From NCBI GenBank assembly GCA_900543445.1, contig UQRC01000003.1, positions 53,190-117,189 on the forward strand: a stretch of DNA of 64,000 bases, read 5' to 3'. The translations under genes and the position numbers were made by a program. A model generated the notes under the pieces. That model made no database searches and was not told where the DNA came from. It saw nothing but the letters and a program-made list of their open reading frames with translations. Positions 41,484 to 52,473 of the stretch are shown one piece after another; within the stretch, counting starts at the first letter, position 1, and each line of letters starts with the position of its first letter. Source of the stretch: an uncultured Lachnobacterium sp. Lineage in GTDB: Bacteria; Bacillota; Clostridia; Lachnospirales; Lachnospiraceae.

Positions 41484-41572
41484 TCATCTATCCTTTCCTA
41501 TCTTACTGCTATGACACAAAGTTTTCTGCGATTCCTTCGCTGACACTTTCATCAAACTCTCCGTTTGTCTTA

Positions 41573-44500
41573 TCACTCCGTGAGATCATTCTCGATCAGG
41601 TTGACCGACACAAGCGTCGATACGCCTTTTTCCTGCATCGTGATTCCGTAGAGTCGGTCAGCGGCTGCCATCGTACCTCGTCGATGCGTGATAACAATAA
41701 ACTGTGTATTCTTCGTCAGCTTATTCAGATAACTTGCAAAACGCGTAACGTTTGAGTCGTCAAGCGCTGCCTCGATCTCGTCAAGCAGACAGAACGGAGA
41801 CGGCTTTAATGCCTGGATTGCAAACAATAACGCAATCGCAGTCAGTGCCTTCTCTCCACCGGACAGCTGCATCATATTCTGAAGTTTCTTTCCCGGCGGC
41901 TGCGCGATAATACGGATGCCACACTCTAAGATATCCTCATCCTCGACAAGTTCGAGTGTTCCGTGTCCGCCACCGAACAGATGCTTGAACGACGCATCAA
42001 ACTCTTTCTGGATCTCTGCAAACTTCTCGGAGAACTGTTTGCGCATTCCACTGTCAAGATCCTCGATAATTCCTACCAGCGTCTGTTCCGCCTCGACCAG
42101 ATCGTCATGCTGTCCCTTTAAGAACTGATAACGCTCCGACACTTCCTTATATTCTTCGATCGCATTGACATTGACATCGCCAAGCTTACGGATCTCATCC
42201 TTAACCTCGGCAACCATCTTCTTTAACGCAGTCAGATCATCGTAGATGTCATTCTGCAGTTCAAGTGCCGCATGCGGTGTCAGTTCATACTCTTCCCACA
42301 GATAGTTGGTCTGATACTCACCGGCTTCCTTCAACTTCTCTCTCTGATTATTCAGACGGAAGATTTCCTTATCCAGATCATTGCATCGCTTGGAGATTTC
42401 CTCCTGCTTCTGGAAAAAGCCTCTGTAATCGGCAGACATCTGCTCCTTTTTGGCAACGCTCTCGCGTAATTCCTCTTCCAGCTTTCCATGAGACTCGCCG
42501 GAAGCAGCGATGGTCTTCTTAATCTCTTCAATATCCTGCTGCTTCTTCTTCGCGTCTTCTTTGGACTGTGCAGCATTCTCAAGAAGATCTGCGCGCTCCG
42601 CGTCAAACTTCTCGACTTCTCCATTGATACGATCAATGTTGACCTGTGCAAATTCTACCTTCTGCTTAATGTTTGCAGTCTCGAGCTGGATATTGGACAG
42701 TTTCTGGGATGCTTCATTTTCAAGCTTCGCCTGCTCCTCTAAAATCTTCTGGAACGCGTTTGCTTCCTCGTTGATCTCCTGCTCACGCTTCTTGGAGTAC
42801 TCGATCTCATCGAGAATCTGCTTCTTATTATTGTCGATTTCCTCAATCTGCTGCTCGATCTGCTGCTTTTCACCCATAAGACCAGTGAACACAGCCTCAC
42901 TCTCATTGCGCTGCTGCTTCGCACGATCCACATTCATCTTCGCCGTGTTCTGAACAAGATACTTCTGCTGCAGTTCCTCCTTGACCTGATCCAGCTCATC
43001 CGCATTCAGCTCAATCGCCGTACGGATGTCTTCTCTCCGGTTCTTAAGCTCGGAAAGTTCTTTTCGGATCGAGTCAACCTTCTGCTCCAGTTCCTCAATC
43101 TCACGCTTTCTCGCAAGAAGATTCGAGGAATTCTTGAATGCACCACCGGTCATGGATCCACCGGGACTTAAGTATTCACCCTCTAATGTAACAATATGTA
43201 AACTGTAATGATTCTTCTTCGCCAAAGCGATCGCATGGTCGATCGTATCCACAACAAGCACTCGTCCGAGTAGATAAGCTGCTACTTCATCGTACTTCTT
43301 GTCACACTTGACCAGACGGTTTGCGATACCAAGCACTCCCTCTTCATCGAGCAATGTTTCATTCTTCGGATTCCCTTTGGCACTGACGCTCGTCAGTGGA
43401 AGGAAAGTCGCACGTCCAAGACGATTCTGCTTCAAGAAGCCAATCATCTTCTTCGCTGTACTTTCATCCTCTGTTACGATATTCTGGATATTTCCGCCCA
43501 AAGCCGTCTCGATCGCTGTCTCGTACTTCTTCTCCATCTGGATCAGATCCGATACAACACCAAGCAGGCCCGGATTGGACGCTTTTTGCTCCATTACTTT
43601 ACGGATACTGTTTCCATATCCGTCGTAGCGCTCTGCAATATTCTTCAGTGATTCCAGTCTTGACTGCTGCTTATGGAACGCCGTCTGGTTCTCCTCAAGC
43701 TTCCTTCCATTCTCGCGCAGCTTGTCGCGCCATTCTTTCTCTTTACCGGTAAGTTCTTCTTCCTTTTTCTTTAAGTCGATAATCTCTAAGCTTACCGCTT
43801 CCAGTTCCTTCTGGTAATCAGAGAGAACCGTATTCAAATCCGCTTCCTGGGTCTTACGGTCAAGCAGGCGTTTGCCAAGCTCTGCCTTACGGATGTTGAT
43901 CTGTTCGAGCATCGTATCGAAACGCTGCTGCTTGGACTGGATTCCAGCCTTATTATTCAGCAGCTCATAGAGTTCCTTCTGTCCGTTCTCGATTCCCTGA
44001 TTGCAGCGTGCAATCTCCTGCTGTACCGCAGTCAGTTTCTCCTGTGCCTCATTCTGTCTGTTCTGCACTTCAAGAAGCTGCTCATCCAGTTGTTCTTTTT
44101 CTGCGATATAAGTCGCACTCTGTTCGCTGCGCTGCGCCTTCTCCTGATCAATCGCATCCAGTCGGCTTTGCAGATGCTCATCGGTCATCTCCGCCGTGTG
44201 AATCTGCTCCGTCAAGATCTGGATCTGGCTTTCTAACTTCTCCTTCATCACAGAAGTATTGCTGATATTCTCACGGATGGAATTGATCTTCTCATCCATC
44301 TGAGCCATACTCTGTCCCAGCTGCTCATATTCCGTGCGGATCTTCTCATAATCCGCATTGCTCTCTTTCAGCTGTGCATCTGCGATCTGAAATTTATCTT
44401 CCACATCCTTCTGCTGCGAACGGATCTGCTCCGACTCGAGCAAAAACATATTGACATCGTACTCTTTGAGTTCGCTTTTCTTCTTCAGATAAGTCTTTGC

Positions 44501-45133
44501 CTTCTCCGACTGACGTTCCAACGGTCCGACCTGGCGCTCCAGCTCGGCTAAAATATCATTCACACGCACCAGATTGTCACGCTCGTTTTCCAGCTTTTTC
44601 TGTGCGGTTGCTTTACGCTTCTTAAATTTTACGATTCCGGCAGCCTCATCGAAAAGTTCTCGTCTCTCCTCCGGCTTACCACTTAAGATCCGGTCGATCT
44701 GTCCCTGTCCGATGATCGAGTAACCTTCCTTACCGATACCGGTATCATAAAAAAGCTCCGATACTTCCTTTAAGCGGCACGGACTTCCGTTGATCAGATA
44801 CTCACTCTCGCCGGAACGGTACAAGCGTCTTGCAACTGTCACTTCCTCATAATCGATTGCCAGCTGATGATCCGAATTATCGAGGGTGATTGCAACATAT
44901 GCGTAGCTGAGCGGCTTACGGTTCTCCGTTCCCGCAAAGATGACATCCTGCATGGATGAACCTCGCAGCTGCTTCACTGACTGCTCACCGAGCACCCAGC
45001 GCACTGCATCCGCAACATTACTCTTACCGCTTCCGTTCGGTCCTACGATTCCCGTAATTCCTTTATGAAAATCAAATACGATCTTGTTGGCAAACGATTT
45101 AAAGCCGTGTACCTCAATACTTTTTAAATACAT
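41573..45133 (-). CDS. smc: chromosome segregation protein SMC
   Basis: The ATPase of the condensin-like complex that organises and separates chromosomes; its partners ScpA and ScpB are not in this window. The 1186 residues are full length. Walker A is GIVGPNGSGKSNVADAVRWV. Two long coiled coils (about 170-500 and 670-1020) flank a hinge (GLLGVVSDLI, SMTGGAF). The C-terminal head has signature LSGGEKALTAIALLFAI and Walker B PFCLLDEIEAALDD. It overlaps the end of rnc by ten bases. Confidence 0.98.
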   Translation of the reverse strand: MYLKSIEVHGFKSFANKIVFDFHKGITGIVGPNGSGKSNVADAVRWVLGEQSVKQLRGSSMQDVIFAGTENRKPLSYAYVAITLDNSDHQLAIDYEEVTVARRLYRSGESEYLINGSPCRLKEVSELFYDTGIGKEGYSIIGQGQIDRILSGKPEERRELFDEAAGIVKFKKRKATAQKKLENERDNLVRVNDILAELERQVGPLERQSEKAKTYLKKKSELKEYDVNMFLLESEQIRSQQKDVEDKFQIADAQLKESNADYEKIRTEYEQLGQSMAQMDEKINSIRENISNTSVMKEKLESQIQILTEQIHTAEMTDEHLQSRLDAIDQEKAQRSEQSATYIAEKEQLDEQLLEVQNRQNEAQEKLTAVQQEIARCNQGIENGQKELYELLNNKAGIQSKQQRFDTMLEQINIRKAELGKRLLDRKTQEADLNTVLSDYQKELEAVSLEIIDLKKKEEELTGKEKEWRDKLRENGRKLEENQTAFHKQQSRLESLKNIAERYDGYGNSIRKVMEQKASNPGLLGVVSDLIQMEKKYETAIETALGGNIQNIVTEDESTAKKMIGFLKQNRLGRATFLPLTSVSAKGNPKNETLLDEEGVLGIANRLVKCDKKYDEVAAYLLGRVLVVDTIDHAIALAKKNHYSLHIVTLEGEYLSPGGSMTGGAFKNSSNLLARKREIEELEQKVDSIRKELSELKNRREDIRTAIELNADELDQVKEELQQKYLVQNTAKMNVDRAKQQRNESEAVFTGLMGEKQQIEQQIEEIDNNKKQILDEIEYSKKREQEINEEANAFQKILEEQAKLENEASQKLSNIQLETANIKQKVEFAQVNIDRINGEVEKFDAERADLLENAAQSKEDAKKKQQDIEEIKKTIAASGESHGKLEEELRESVAKKEQMSADYRGFFQKQEEISKRCNDLDKEIFRLNNQREKLKEAGEYQTNYLWEEYELTPHAALELQNDIYDDLTALKKMVAEVKDEIRKLGDVNVNAIEEYKEVSERYQFLKGQHDDLVEAEQTLVGIIEDLDSGMRKQFSEKFAEIQKEFDASFKHLFGGGHGTLELVEDEDILECGIRIIAQPPGKKLQNMMQLSGGEKALTAIALLFAIQALKPSPFCLLDEIEAALDDSNVTRFASYLNKLTKNTQFIVITHRRGTMAAADRLYGITMQEKGVSTLVSVNLIENDLTE

Positions 45134-45825
45134 GTTTCACTCCCTTTTTTGGCACGGATGGAAAGCAGTGCCTGATAGGCAGCCTCCTGCTCCGCCGCTT
45201 TCTTCGTATGTCCTGTGCCGGATCCGATCACACGCTCCCCGATGCGTGCTTCCACCTCAAAACTCTTATTGTGGTCCGGTCCCTCCTCATGTGTGAGTAC
45301 ATACGTAAGCTGCTCATGTTCTCCCTGCACAACCTCCTGCAGGATAGTCTTGCTATCATAAAAGAGCTGCTTGTGCTCAATATCCGTTAAAATATATTTT
45401 AACACAAACTCTTTTGCATTAGCAAAACCACCATCTAAATAGATTGCTCCGATTACTGCCTCCAGCGCGTCAGAAAGAATGGATTTTCTTCCTCGTCCTC
45501 CGGTCAGATCCTCTCCTCGTCCAAGGCGCAGATAGTCGCCGAGCCCGATCTCTTTTGCACAGATGGCAAGCGTCGGTTCGCACACCAGACTCGCACGCAG
45601 CTTCGTGAGCTCTCCCTCCGGCTGATCCGTATAATTCTTGTACAGAAAATCACTGGAGATAATCTCAAGAACAGCATCTCCTAAGAACTCTAGTCTCTCA
45701 TTGTCCGAAAGCTTCTTCATATGCTTCTCATTCGCATAGGAACTATGCGTGAGTGCCTGTGTAAGCAGCTTCTCATCGTTAAACTGATAGCCGATCTTCT
45801 GCTGAAACTCTTTTGGTTCTTTCAT
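45124..45825 (-). CDS. rnc: ribonuclease III
   Basis: A double-strand RNA endonuclease that processes rRNA precursors and some mRNAs. The 233 residues have the catalytic signature NERLEFLGDAVLEI (about residue 41), a second acidic site in LSDALEAVIGAIYLDGG, and a C-terminal double-stranded-RNA-binding domain (about 160-228) ending TKKAAEQEAAYQAL. Gene order acpP-rnc-smc-ftsY is the standard Firmicutes order. Confidence 0.97.
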   Translation of the reverse strand: MKEPKEFQQKIGYQFNDEKLLTQALTHSSYANEKHMKKLSDNERLEFLGDAVLEIISSDFLYKNYTDQPEGELTKLRASLVCEPTLAICAKEIGLGDYLRLGRGEDLTGGRGRKSILSDALEAVIGAIYLDGGFANAKEFVLKYILTDIEHKQLFYDSKTILQEVVQGEHEQLTYVLTHEEGPDHNKSFEVEARIGERVIGSGTGHTKKAAEQEAAYQALLSIRAKKGSETCI

Positions 45826-45896
45826 AATTCATATCCTTTCTGCCAGCAGCATTCCCGCCAGAAGGAATTTCAAATGAATTTCCTATACAGCGAGAA

Positions 45897-45920
45897 AAGG
45901 AGTCCTTTGCCGGACTCCTT
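45897..45920 (-). terminator. terminator after acpP
   Basis: AAGGAGTCC (45897-45905) and GGACTCCTT (45912-45920) form a perfect 9-bp stem; TTCTCGC follows on the minus strand. It lies between acpP and rnc and lowers read-through from plsX-acpP. Confidence 0.78.
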
Positions 45921-45934
45921 AACACTACTTAGCT

Positions 45935-46171
45935 TTAGTTATTATTCAGTGCATTCTTGATTGCTTCAACCGCATCCGCTACTGTAACAATTTTTTCAGC
46001 CTCCTCATTCGGAATCTCAATATCAAATTCTTCCTCAAGGCCCATAATAATCTGAAATACATCAAGCGAATCCGCTCCGAGGTCATCGATGAATGTTGTA
46101 TCCATTGTGATCTCATTCTCATCAACGTTTAATACTTCCACAATAATCTTTTTTAACTTTTCAAATTCCAT
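45935..46171 (-). CDS. acpP: acyl carrier protein
   Basis: It carries the growing acyl chain in fatty acid synthesis as a thioester on phosphopantetheine. The acidic 78-residue four-helix protein has the attachment motif [20 protein letters not shown], with Ser35 as the modified residue. It follows plsX by 14 bases and is followed by a terminator. Confidence 0.97.
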   Translation of the reverse strand: MEFEKLKKIIVEVLNVDENEITMDTTFIDDLGADSLDVFQIIMGLEEEFDIEIPNEEAEKIVTVADAVEAIKNALNNN

Positions 46172-46185
46172 GATTGTCTTCCTTT

Positions 46186-47211
46186 CTACTCTTCTGGTTT
46201 TTCTTCTGTTGTTACAATCTTTTCTTTAATAATCTCGTTAATATTCTCCTGACGGAAAGTCACGCATTGGAAAATCGAATTGGTGACTTCACGCGCCTTA
46301 GAACTTCCGTGTGTCTTAACGACCAGACCATTCAGTCCGAGAAGCGGCGCTCCGCCGTACTCACTTGCATCAAAAGCCTTCAGCGTCTTTTTTAAAGCAG
46401 GCAGCGCAAGCGCTGCACCAATCTTACTCTTTAATGTACTCATCAGTCCCTGCTTAATGACACCGATCAGTGTCGAGCTGAGTCCTTCATACAATTTCAG
46501 AATCACATTACCCACGAATGCCTCACAGACGATCACGTCCGCTCCGCCTCTTGGAATCTCTCTGGCTTCAATGCTTCCAACGAAATTGATATCTTCACAA
46601 TCGCGAAGTAACGGGAACGTCTCCTTAACCAAAGCATTTCCCTTCTCTTCTTCTGCTCCGATATTGACGATCGCCACACGCGGATTCTTAACACCGACAA
46701 CGTTCTCCATATAGATTGAACCCATCTTGGCAAACTGAAGCAGATGCTCTGGTCTTGCGTCCACATTCGCGCCACAATCGATCAAAAGCGATACACCGGT
46801 CTCCGTCGGGATCATTGGTGCAAGAGGCGGTCTCTTGATTCCTTTAATTCGTCCGACAATCGTCTGTCCTCCGACAAGCACGGCTCCGGAACTTCCTGCG
46901 GAAACGAAAGCGTCTGCTTCCTTCTGCTTCACCATATTCATTCCGACAACCATAGATGATTGCTTCTTCTTACGGATTGCCTGTACCGGCGGTTCTGCCA
47001 TCTCGATGATCTCCGGAGCATCCACGATTTCAATCTGATCCTTCGGATATTCATATTTATTCAATTCTTCCCTTACGGCATCTTCCTGCCCTACAAGGAA
47101 TACCTTGATATCATCTCTTGCAAGGATGGCATCAACAGCTCCCTTAACGATCTCAGCCGGCGCATTATCGCCGCCCATCGCATCAAGAGCTACCTTTGTA
47201 ATAGTCTGCAT
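46186..47211 (-). CDS. plsX: phosphate acyltransferase PlsX
   Basis: It turns acyl-ACP into acyl phosphate, the substrate of PlsY (21922). The 341 residues include [58 protein letters not shown], and [16 protein letters not shown] choose ATG 47211 because AAGGAGG precedes it; the upstream in-frame ATG, seven codons earlier, would place that site inside the gene. It is transcribed with acpP. In most Firmicutes rpmF is its upstream neighbour; here a chemoreceptor gene intervenes. Confidence 0.96.
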   Translation of the reverse strand: MQTITKVALDAMGGDNAPAEIVKGAVDAILARDDIKVFLVGQEDAVREELNKYEYPKDQIEIVDAPEIIEMAEPPVQAIRKKKQSSMVVGMNMVKQKEADAFVSAGSSGAVLVGGQTIVGRIKGIKRPPLAPMIPTETGVSLLIDCGANVDARPEHLLQFAKMGSIYMENVVGVKNPRVAIVNIGAEEEKGNALVKETFPLLRDCEDINFVGSIEAREIPRGGADVIVCEAFVGNVILKLYEGLSSTLIGVIKQGLMSTLKSKIGAALALPALKKTLKAFDASEYGGAPLLGLNGLVVKTHGSSKAREVTNSIFQCVTFRQENINEIIKEKIVTTEEKPEE

Positions 47212-47361
47212 GGTTTGTTCCTCCTTATGCATCTATTAGAGAATATACTATAACTTTTTCCATAAATCAACGACAAATTGATCTGACAAACACATTTCAT
47301 TTCAGCGATTTTGCGGTTATGCAAAAAAGCCTTGAAATATTCCGACTTTTTTTGTAAATAT

Positions 47362-47390
47362 TTGCCTTTTTCTGTCAGATGAGATACAAT
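47362..47390 (+). promoter_or_regulatory. promoter of the chemoreceptor gene
   Basis: TTGCCT (47362-47367), a 17-base spacer and TACAAT (47385-47390), a good sigma-A promoter about 80 bases before the ATG. No sigma-D-type GCCGATAA box was recognised, so the gene may be expressed independently of the flagellar regulon. Confidence 0.6.
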
Positions 47391-47473
47391 ACTATTGTAA
47401 TTTTTCACATATCCCATACGGCATATCCGCATACCGGCTGGCATATGAATATAACTTATCAGGGGGAATACAA

Positions 47474-48961
47474 ATGAGTACTAGTAACAGGAAGAGAGTC
47501 ACCACTCTTCAACGCAACAACCGCTTGGCAACGATCACCCACACCAGTTCCGTCACGATCCTTATGGTTTTATGGGGTATCCAATGTTCTTACGGTCTTC
47601 GGTCATGGGGACTTTTTGTTTTGGCACTGTTTCTAGGTTATGTGCCGATCATTATCGAATATGCTGCACTGCACAAGGATCCGGATACAAAGCTTGTAAA
47701 ACATTCTGTAGCAATCGGTTATGCCATCTTTTTTACCTATACTTTATTTTTATCGCAGAACCATCAGATATTCCTGTTTGTGCTGCCGATGATTCTTGTG
47801 ATATCCGTATTCGGAGACGTCCGCTACTGTATTTTAAGCAATCTGGGAATACTGATCGAACTGATCATAATGGTCATTATCGGAAGCAAGACCGGACGTT
47901 ACACTTATACGAATGTTGATACCGGAATCGTGCAGATTATTGCCATCACGATGTTTGCAGCAGATTCTTTCTACACGACACGTACTCTAAACCGCAACCT
48001 CGAATCACGCCTGAAGCGTATCAACGATTCCAAAGAGCACGCCGAGAAACTAGTTAACAATCTGTCGGATCTGTCCTCACACATCAACGCGGAGATCAGC
48101 AGCATTTATGATTCCATCGACAAGCTAAACATCTCTACAAAACAGACGCAGGAGGCAATGGTCGAAGTTACCTCCGGTGCCACCGAGACAGCCAACGCCG
48201 TACAGGAACAGACCACCCAGACGCAGGCCATTCAGGAAAAGGTTGACCACGTAGATACGGCTTCCCAGGCGATCAGTTCAAACATGCAGCAGACCATCGA
48301 AGTCGTTGAGACCGGAAGCCGCGCAATGGATGCATTAGTACAATTGGTCGGCATCTCTGTTGCAAACAGTGAACAGGCTGCCGGAAAGCTCGCAACACTA
48401 AACCATTATATGGAAGAGATGAATACCATCGTAGAGCTGATCGATGATATCACTTCCCAGACCAGCCTTCTCGCATTAAATGCAAGCATCGAGGCTGCCC
48501 GTGCCGGAGATGCCGGACGCGGATTTGCAGTTGTTGCCAGTGAGATTACCGGCATGGCAGACCGCACAAAAGATGCAACCGTACAGATTACGGAGTTGAT
48601 TGACAATGTCACGCTTGCCATCCGTGAGGTGGTCGATGTCATCCAGCAGATGATTGAGGGAATCAACGAAGAAAAAGAAAGCGTACAAAACACTGCCAAA
48701 AACCTTGCAACCATCCGTCAGAATTCCCTGTCCATCCAGAACAGTATTCACGATCTGACACAGGATACAACCGATCTGCATGATTCTAATCAGCTGATTT
48801 CCGATTCCGTCCAGACGATTTCTGCGGTTTCTGAAGAGTTAACAGCGCATGCAAGTGAGACCATGGAGGCGGAATCTTCCAATGCCCAAATCCTTGTTTC
48901 CATCTCTGAAAAGATGCACGCTTTGATAGAATTTATTAATCAGGAACATTTCTCTGTTTAA
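47474..48961 (+). CDS. methyl-accepting chemotaxis protein without extracellular sensor domain
   Basis: A 495-residue chemoreceptor. The N-terminal 170 residues are five or six closely spaced hydrophobic helices with only short loops, so no periplasmic ligand domain is present. A linker and the long cytoplasmic signalling coiled coil follow. The conserved hairpin tip is [20 protein letters not shown] followed by FAVVASEI, which binds CheA and CheW. Sensing is probably through the membrane bundle, for example of membrane state or a small permeant molecule. The start follows AGGGGGA. It stands alone, on the opposite strand to both neighbours, inside the rpmF-plsX pair. Confidence 0.92.
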   Translation: MSTSNRKRVTTLQRNNRLATITHTSSVTILMVLWGIQCSYGLRSWGLFVLALFLGYVPIIIEYAALHKDPDTKLVKHSVAIGYAIFFTYTLFLSQNHQIFLFVLPMILVISVFGDVRYCILSNLGILIELIIMVIIGSKTGRYTYTNVDTGIVQIIAITMFAADSFYTTRTLNRNLESRLKRINDSKEHAEKLVNNLSDLSSHINAEISSIYDSIDKLNISTKQTQEAMVEVTSGATETANAVQEQTTQTQAIQEKVDHVDTASQAISSNMQQTIEVVETGSRAMDALVQLVGISVANSEQAAGKLATLNHYMEEMNTIVELIDDITSQTSLLALNASIEAARAGDAGRGFAVVASEITGMADRTKDATVQITELIDNVTLAIREVVDVIQQMIEGINEEKESVQNTAKNLATIRQNSLSIQNSIHDLTQDTTDLHDSNQLISDSVQTISAVSEELTAHASETMEAESSNAQILVSISEKMHALIEFINQEHFSV

Positions 48962-48972
48962 TTCAGACAAAA

Positions 48973-49001
48973 AAGGGATCAGGTATAACACCTGATCCCT
49001 T
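48973..49001. terminator. bidirectional terminator between the chemoreceptor and rpmF
   Basis: AAGGGATCAGGT (48973-48984) and ACCTGATCCCTT (48990-49001) form a perfect 12-bp stem with a 5-base loop. It serves the convergent genes on both sides; the minus side continues in a TTTTTTGTC tract. Confidence 0.88.
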
Positions 49002-49022
49002 CATTTCACTTCGTATCCTTAA

Positions 49023-49202
49023 TTAGTCCTGTGGAATGATCTCTTTTTTGTTATATGATCCGCAGTTCTTGCATACTCTGTGAGGCATCATTAATTCGCC
49101 GCACTTGCTGCACTTAACTAAGGTTGGAGCAGACATCTTCCAGTTTGCTCTTCTCTTATCTCTTCTTCCCTTAGAAGATTTATTCTTTGGACAAATTGAC
49201 AT
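49023..49202 (-). CDS. rpmF: 50S ribosomal protein L32
   Basis: A 59-residue small ribosomal protein with the start MSICPKNKSSKGRRDKRRAN and a zinc ribbon of four cysteines, CSKCGELMMPHRVCKNCG. The zinc-binding (C+) form is therefore encoded. I choose ATG 49202, which is preceded by AGGAGG and gives the family length; the longer frame overlaps yceD. The gap to yceD is four bases. Confidence 0.95.
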   Translation of the reverse strand: MSICPKNKSSKGRRDKRRANWKMSAPTLVKCSKCGELMMPHRVCKNCGSYNKKEIIPQD

Positions 49203-49206
49203 TTGT

Positions 49207-49731
49207 TTACACCTCCTTAAACTTGTTAAATATATCTTGGATTGCTGCCATTCTTGGATCCAGTTCTGTTCTCTGGCATCCGCAGTCTCCCTCATTGAGG
49301 TTGTGCCCGCAGACTTTACAAATTCCTTTGCAATCGTCCTTGCACAGAACTCTCATTGGCCAGTTCACCAAAATCTCGGCGTAGACAAGTTTATCTACAT
49401 CCAATTCAAACCCAATCAGGTAGTCCGGTTGTTCCATCTCGTCATCCACAAGACCATCTTCTTCAATGCGAAGCTTCTTGTCAATGTCAAAACGGATTGA
49501 TGTCGGAACTTCTTCCAGACATCTTGCACACGGAATCATCACCTCAATATCCACCGTACCAGTGATCAGCACTGCTGCATTCTCCTGATTACAGATATGA
49601 AGTTCCACCGGTGCCTTGCGGCTAATAGGAAAATCTCCTAATCGTGAAGAAAACATATCCAGCGTAATCTCCGCTGTCGTTGTCATCTCCTGGTTTATGG
49701 ATTTTGCAATCATTGAAATATCAATATTCAC
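49207..49731 (-). CDS. yceD: YceD family protein (DUF177)
   Basis: A 174-residue protein of the DUF177 family, which is conserved next to rpmF and linked to 23S rRNA or 50S maturation. It shows the pattern of the family: VELHICNQENAAVLITGTVD, CARCLEEVPTSIRFDI, then a second cysteine cluster CKDDCKGICKVCGHNLNEGD. Two Cys pairs suggest metal binding. It is cotranscribed with rpmF. Confidence 0.92.
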   Translation of the reverse strand: MNIDISMIAKSINQEMTTTAEITLDMFSSRLGDFPISRKAPVELHICNQENAAVLITGTVDIEVMIPCARCLEEVPTSIRFDIDKKLRIEEDGLVDDEMEQPDYLIGFELDVDKLVYAEILVNWPMRVLCKDDCKGICKVCGHNLNEGDCGCQRTELDPRMAAIQDIFNKFKEV

Positions 49732-49875
49732 AGTAATCTCCTATTCACACCTAACCAATTATACATATGGTGTCCCTATTTGTCAACAAAATTTTACAAG
49801 TATTTGCAAGTATTTTTCCTTGACAGTAAATCACCAGGCTTGTGCCCGACATCCATGCACCACATCAACATCTTG

Positions 49876-51066
49876 TTATTTTACCAACGCAACGGTCTCT
49901 CGGCAGATCGCAAGCTCCTCATTCGTAGGAATGACACATACGGTAACTTTTGAATCCGGAGTTGAAATAATTTCTTCAACACCACGGACATTGTTCTTCT
50001 CAGCATCCATTGTGATTCCAAGGTATCCAAGGTAAGCTAAGATTTTCTCACGGATGAAGGAAGTGTTCTCACCGATTCCGGCTGTAAATGCGATTGCATC
50101 CACACCGTTCATTGCTGCAACATAAGATCCGATATATTTTGCTACGCGGTAAGCAAATACCTCACATGCATCAATCGCACGAGGATTGCCCTCATTGTAG
50201 GCAGCCTCAAGGTCACGGAAGTCACTGGACACTCCGGATAATCCTTCCACACCGGACTTCTTGTTCAGCACGTTCATGATGCCTTCGATATCCAGATTCT
50301 CCTTCTTTGCGATAAACTCCATAATTGCCGGATCAATGTCACCGGAACGGGTTCCCATAACAAGTCCCTCAAGTGGAGTCAGTCCCATGGAAGTATCCAC
50401 ACACTCTCCATTTAATACAGCGGAAATGGATGCTCCGTTTCCTAAATGTGCTACGATGATCTTGGAATTCTTGAGATCCATATTTAAAAACTGGGCACAT
50501 CTCTTGGATACGAAACTGTGGCTGGTTCCGTGGAAACCATATCTTCTTACTTTGTACTTCTCATAATACTCATATGGAAGTCCGTATAAATATGCCTTGC
50601 GAGGCATAGTCTGATGGAAAGCGGTATCAAATACACCAACCATCGGTACGTTCGGCATCAGTTCCTGGCAGGCACGGATACCGATTAAGTTTGCAGGGTT
50701 GTGAAGAGGGGCAAGATCGTTGCACTCTTCTACCTTGGCAAGTACTTCTTCGTTTAAGATAACAGATGCAGCAAATTTCTCGCCACCATGTACAACACGG
50801 TGTCCGACTGCATCAATTTCGCTTAAGTCTTTGACAGCACCGCTCTTCGGATTGTGCAGTGCATCGAGAACCATCTGAATGGCTTCTTTATGAGTTGGCA
50901 TCGGAGCTTCCGTAATCTCCTTATCCATACCTTCCTTCTGGTATACGAGTCTTCCGTCGATACCGATTCTCTCACATAAGCCCTTGGCAAGTACTTCTTC
51001 TGAATCAGAATTGATCAGCTGGTACTTAAGGGAAGAGCTTCCACAATTGATAACTAATACGTTCAT
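49876..51066 (-). CDS. ackA: acetate kinase
   Basis: It interconverts acetyl phosphate plus ADP with acetate plus ATP, the energy-yielding last step of acetate fermentation. The 396-residue protein has the phosphate-binding starts [16 protein letters not shown] and [12 protein letters not shown], the acetate site [21 protein letters not shown] with the catalytic Asp, and GFHGTSH. No pta gene lies beside it, although many Firmicutes have pta-ackA; pta must be elsewhere. It sits upstream of yceD-rpmF with a 144-base gap. Confidence 0.97.
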   Translation of the reverse strand: MNVLVINCGSSSLKYQLINSDSEEVLAKGLCERIGIDGRLVYQKEGMDKEITEAPMPTHKEAIQMVLDALHNPKSGAVKDLSEIDAVGHRVVHGGEKFAASVILNEEVLAKVEECNDLAPLHNPANLIGIRACQELMPNVPMVGVFDTAFHQTMPRKAYLYGLPYEYYEKYKVRRYGFHGTSHSFVSKRCAQFLNMDLKNSKIIVAHLGNGASISAVLNGECVDTSMGLTPLEGLVMGTRSGDIDPAIMEFIAKKENLDIEGIMNVLNKKSGVEGLSGVSSDFRDLEAAYNEGNPRAIDACEVFAYRVAKYIGSYVAAMNGVDAIAFTAGIGENTSFIREKILAYLGYLGITMDAEKNNVRGVEEIISTPDSKVTVCVIPTNEELAICRETVALVK

Positions 51067-51211
51067 TTGTATTCTCCCTTGTCAATTTAATTTGTGTTTT
51101 TACACAACAGTCTATTTCTATTATAAACACATTTGCCAATTCCTACAAGTGGAAAAGGCGTAAAATCTATGGTATCATATGTACTAATCTTGATGCCAAA
51201 AGGAGTACTCT

Positions 51212-52462
51212 ATGAAAGTTGCAGGAATCATCGCCGAATACAATCCGTTTCACAACGGACACCAATATCAGATCAAACAGATCCGCAAAGAGACCGGTGC
51301 CGATTACGTTGTCGTAATCATGAGCGGTAACTTCCTGGAACGCGGCGTTCCTGCGATCACAGATAAATACAGCAGAAGCCGTATGGCGCTCCAATGCGGG
51401 GCAGATCTTGTGCTTGAGCTGCCAACACTTTGGGCAAGTGCATCCGCAGAACGTTTTGCCAACGCTGGGGTCAGTCTCCTTGCTTCCACTCACATAGTAG
51501 ATACCATCTGCTACGGAGCCGAACAGCCGGACTCTGCACTCATGCAGAAGATTGTCCGGATCCTTAATTCTCATTCTTCCTATAATGAGGCGCTTCTTGC
51601 ATTCCAGAAGCAGGGACTTACCTTTCCTGCCTCACGTGCACGCGCACTCAGTCTGCTTCTTCCTGATTACGACGAGGCAGAAGTGCTTGCCTTTCTAAGC
51701 GCGCCAAACAATATTCTTGCCTTAGAATACGAGAAAGCGATCGCAGGATGGAATGCAACCCATACACATCAGATTGAAGGCTACGGAATCAAGCGCATCG
51801 GCGGTGGCTATCACGATGAGACCCTTCATCAGGAATACTCTTCCGCTACCGCTATCCGCAATCTCCTACTGAATTCTGACAAAGCAGCTACTGACGATCT
51901 CCACTCCCAGGTTCCGCCTTTCGTTTACGAGCAGCTGATCGAAGACGCTGCGAAGGGATCACTTATGGATACCAATGATTTTTCTGCTGCACTCTACGCC
52001 CGCCTGTGGACATACCGCAAGATGGGTTACACACAGTTTGCAGACTGCAGCACGGAGCTTTCCAACAAGATCATAAATCATCTGGATCAATTTACTTCTT
52101 TTACTGAATTTGCGATGCTCCTCAAAACGCGTGAAGTCACATACACCCGCGTATGTCGTGTCTTAATACACATCCTGTTAGACATCAGGCAGGATGACTA
52201 TGCTGCCTATGCACCAGACACCGCTTACCTTCGGATTCTCGGCTTTCGTAGAGAATCGTCGGAACTGTTGTCTGCAATCAAAAAGGAAGCATCCCTCCCT
52301 CTTGTTACCAAGATGGCAGATGCCTCCCATATTCTCTCTACACAGGCTGCTGAACTTCTTCGCCTTGATATTGCTGCAGCCGATCTGTACCGCAGCATCC
52401 GCTCGATACGACTCGGTCAGACAGAACCGAACGAATTTACGCAGCCACTCATAATCCTGTAA
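51212..52462 (+). CDS. tmcAL: tRNA(Met) cytidine acetate ligase TmcAL
   Basis: It forms N4-acetylcytidine at the wobble position of elongator tRNA-Met from acetate and ATP. The acetate use fits the neighbouring acetate kinase gene, though the link is only by place. The 416 residues begin with the nucleotidyltransferase HIGH-like motif GIIAEYNPFHNGHQYQI, then VVIMSGNFLERGVPAITDKY and LGFRRESSELLSAIK near the end. The start follows AAAAGGAG. It is transcribed rightward, convergent with aroB. Confidence 0.93.
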   Translation: MKVAGIIAEYNPFHNGHQYQIKQIRKETGADYVVVIMSGNFLERGVPAITDKYSRSRMALQCGADLVLELPTLWASASAERFANAGVSLLASTHIVDTICYGAEQPDSALMQKIVRILNSHSSYNEALLAFQKQGLTFPASRARALSLLLPDYDEAEVLAFLSAPNNILALEYEKAIAGWNATHTHQIEGYGIKRIGGGYHDETLHQEYSSATAIRNLLLNSDKAATDDLHSQVPPFVYEQLIEDAAKGSLMDTNDFSAALYARLWTYRKMGYTQFADCSTELSNKIINHLDQFTSFTEFAMLLKTREVTYTRVCRVLIHILLDIRQDDYAAYAPDTAYLRILGFRRESSELLSAIKKEASLPLVTKMADASHILSTQAAELLRLDIAAADLYRSIRSIRLGQTEPNEFTQPLIIL

Positions 52463-52473
52463 TTATATGCACT

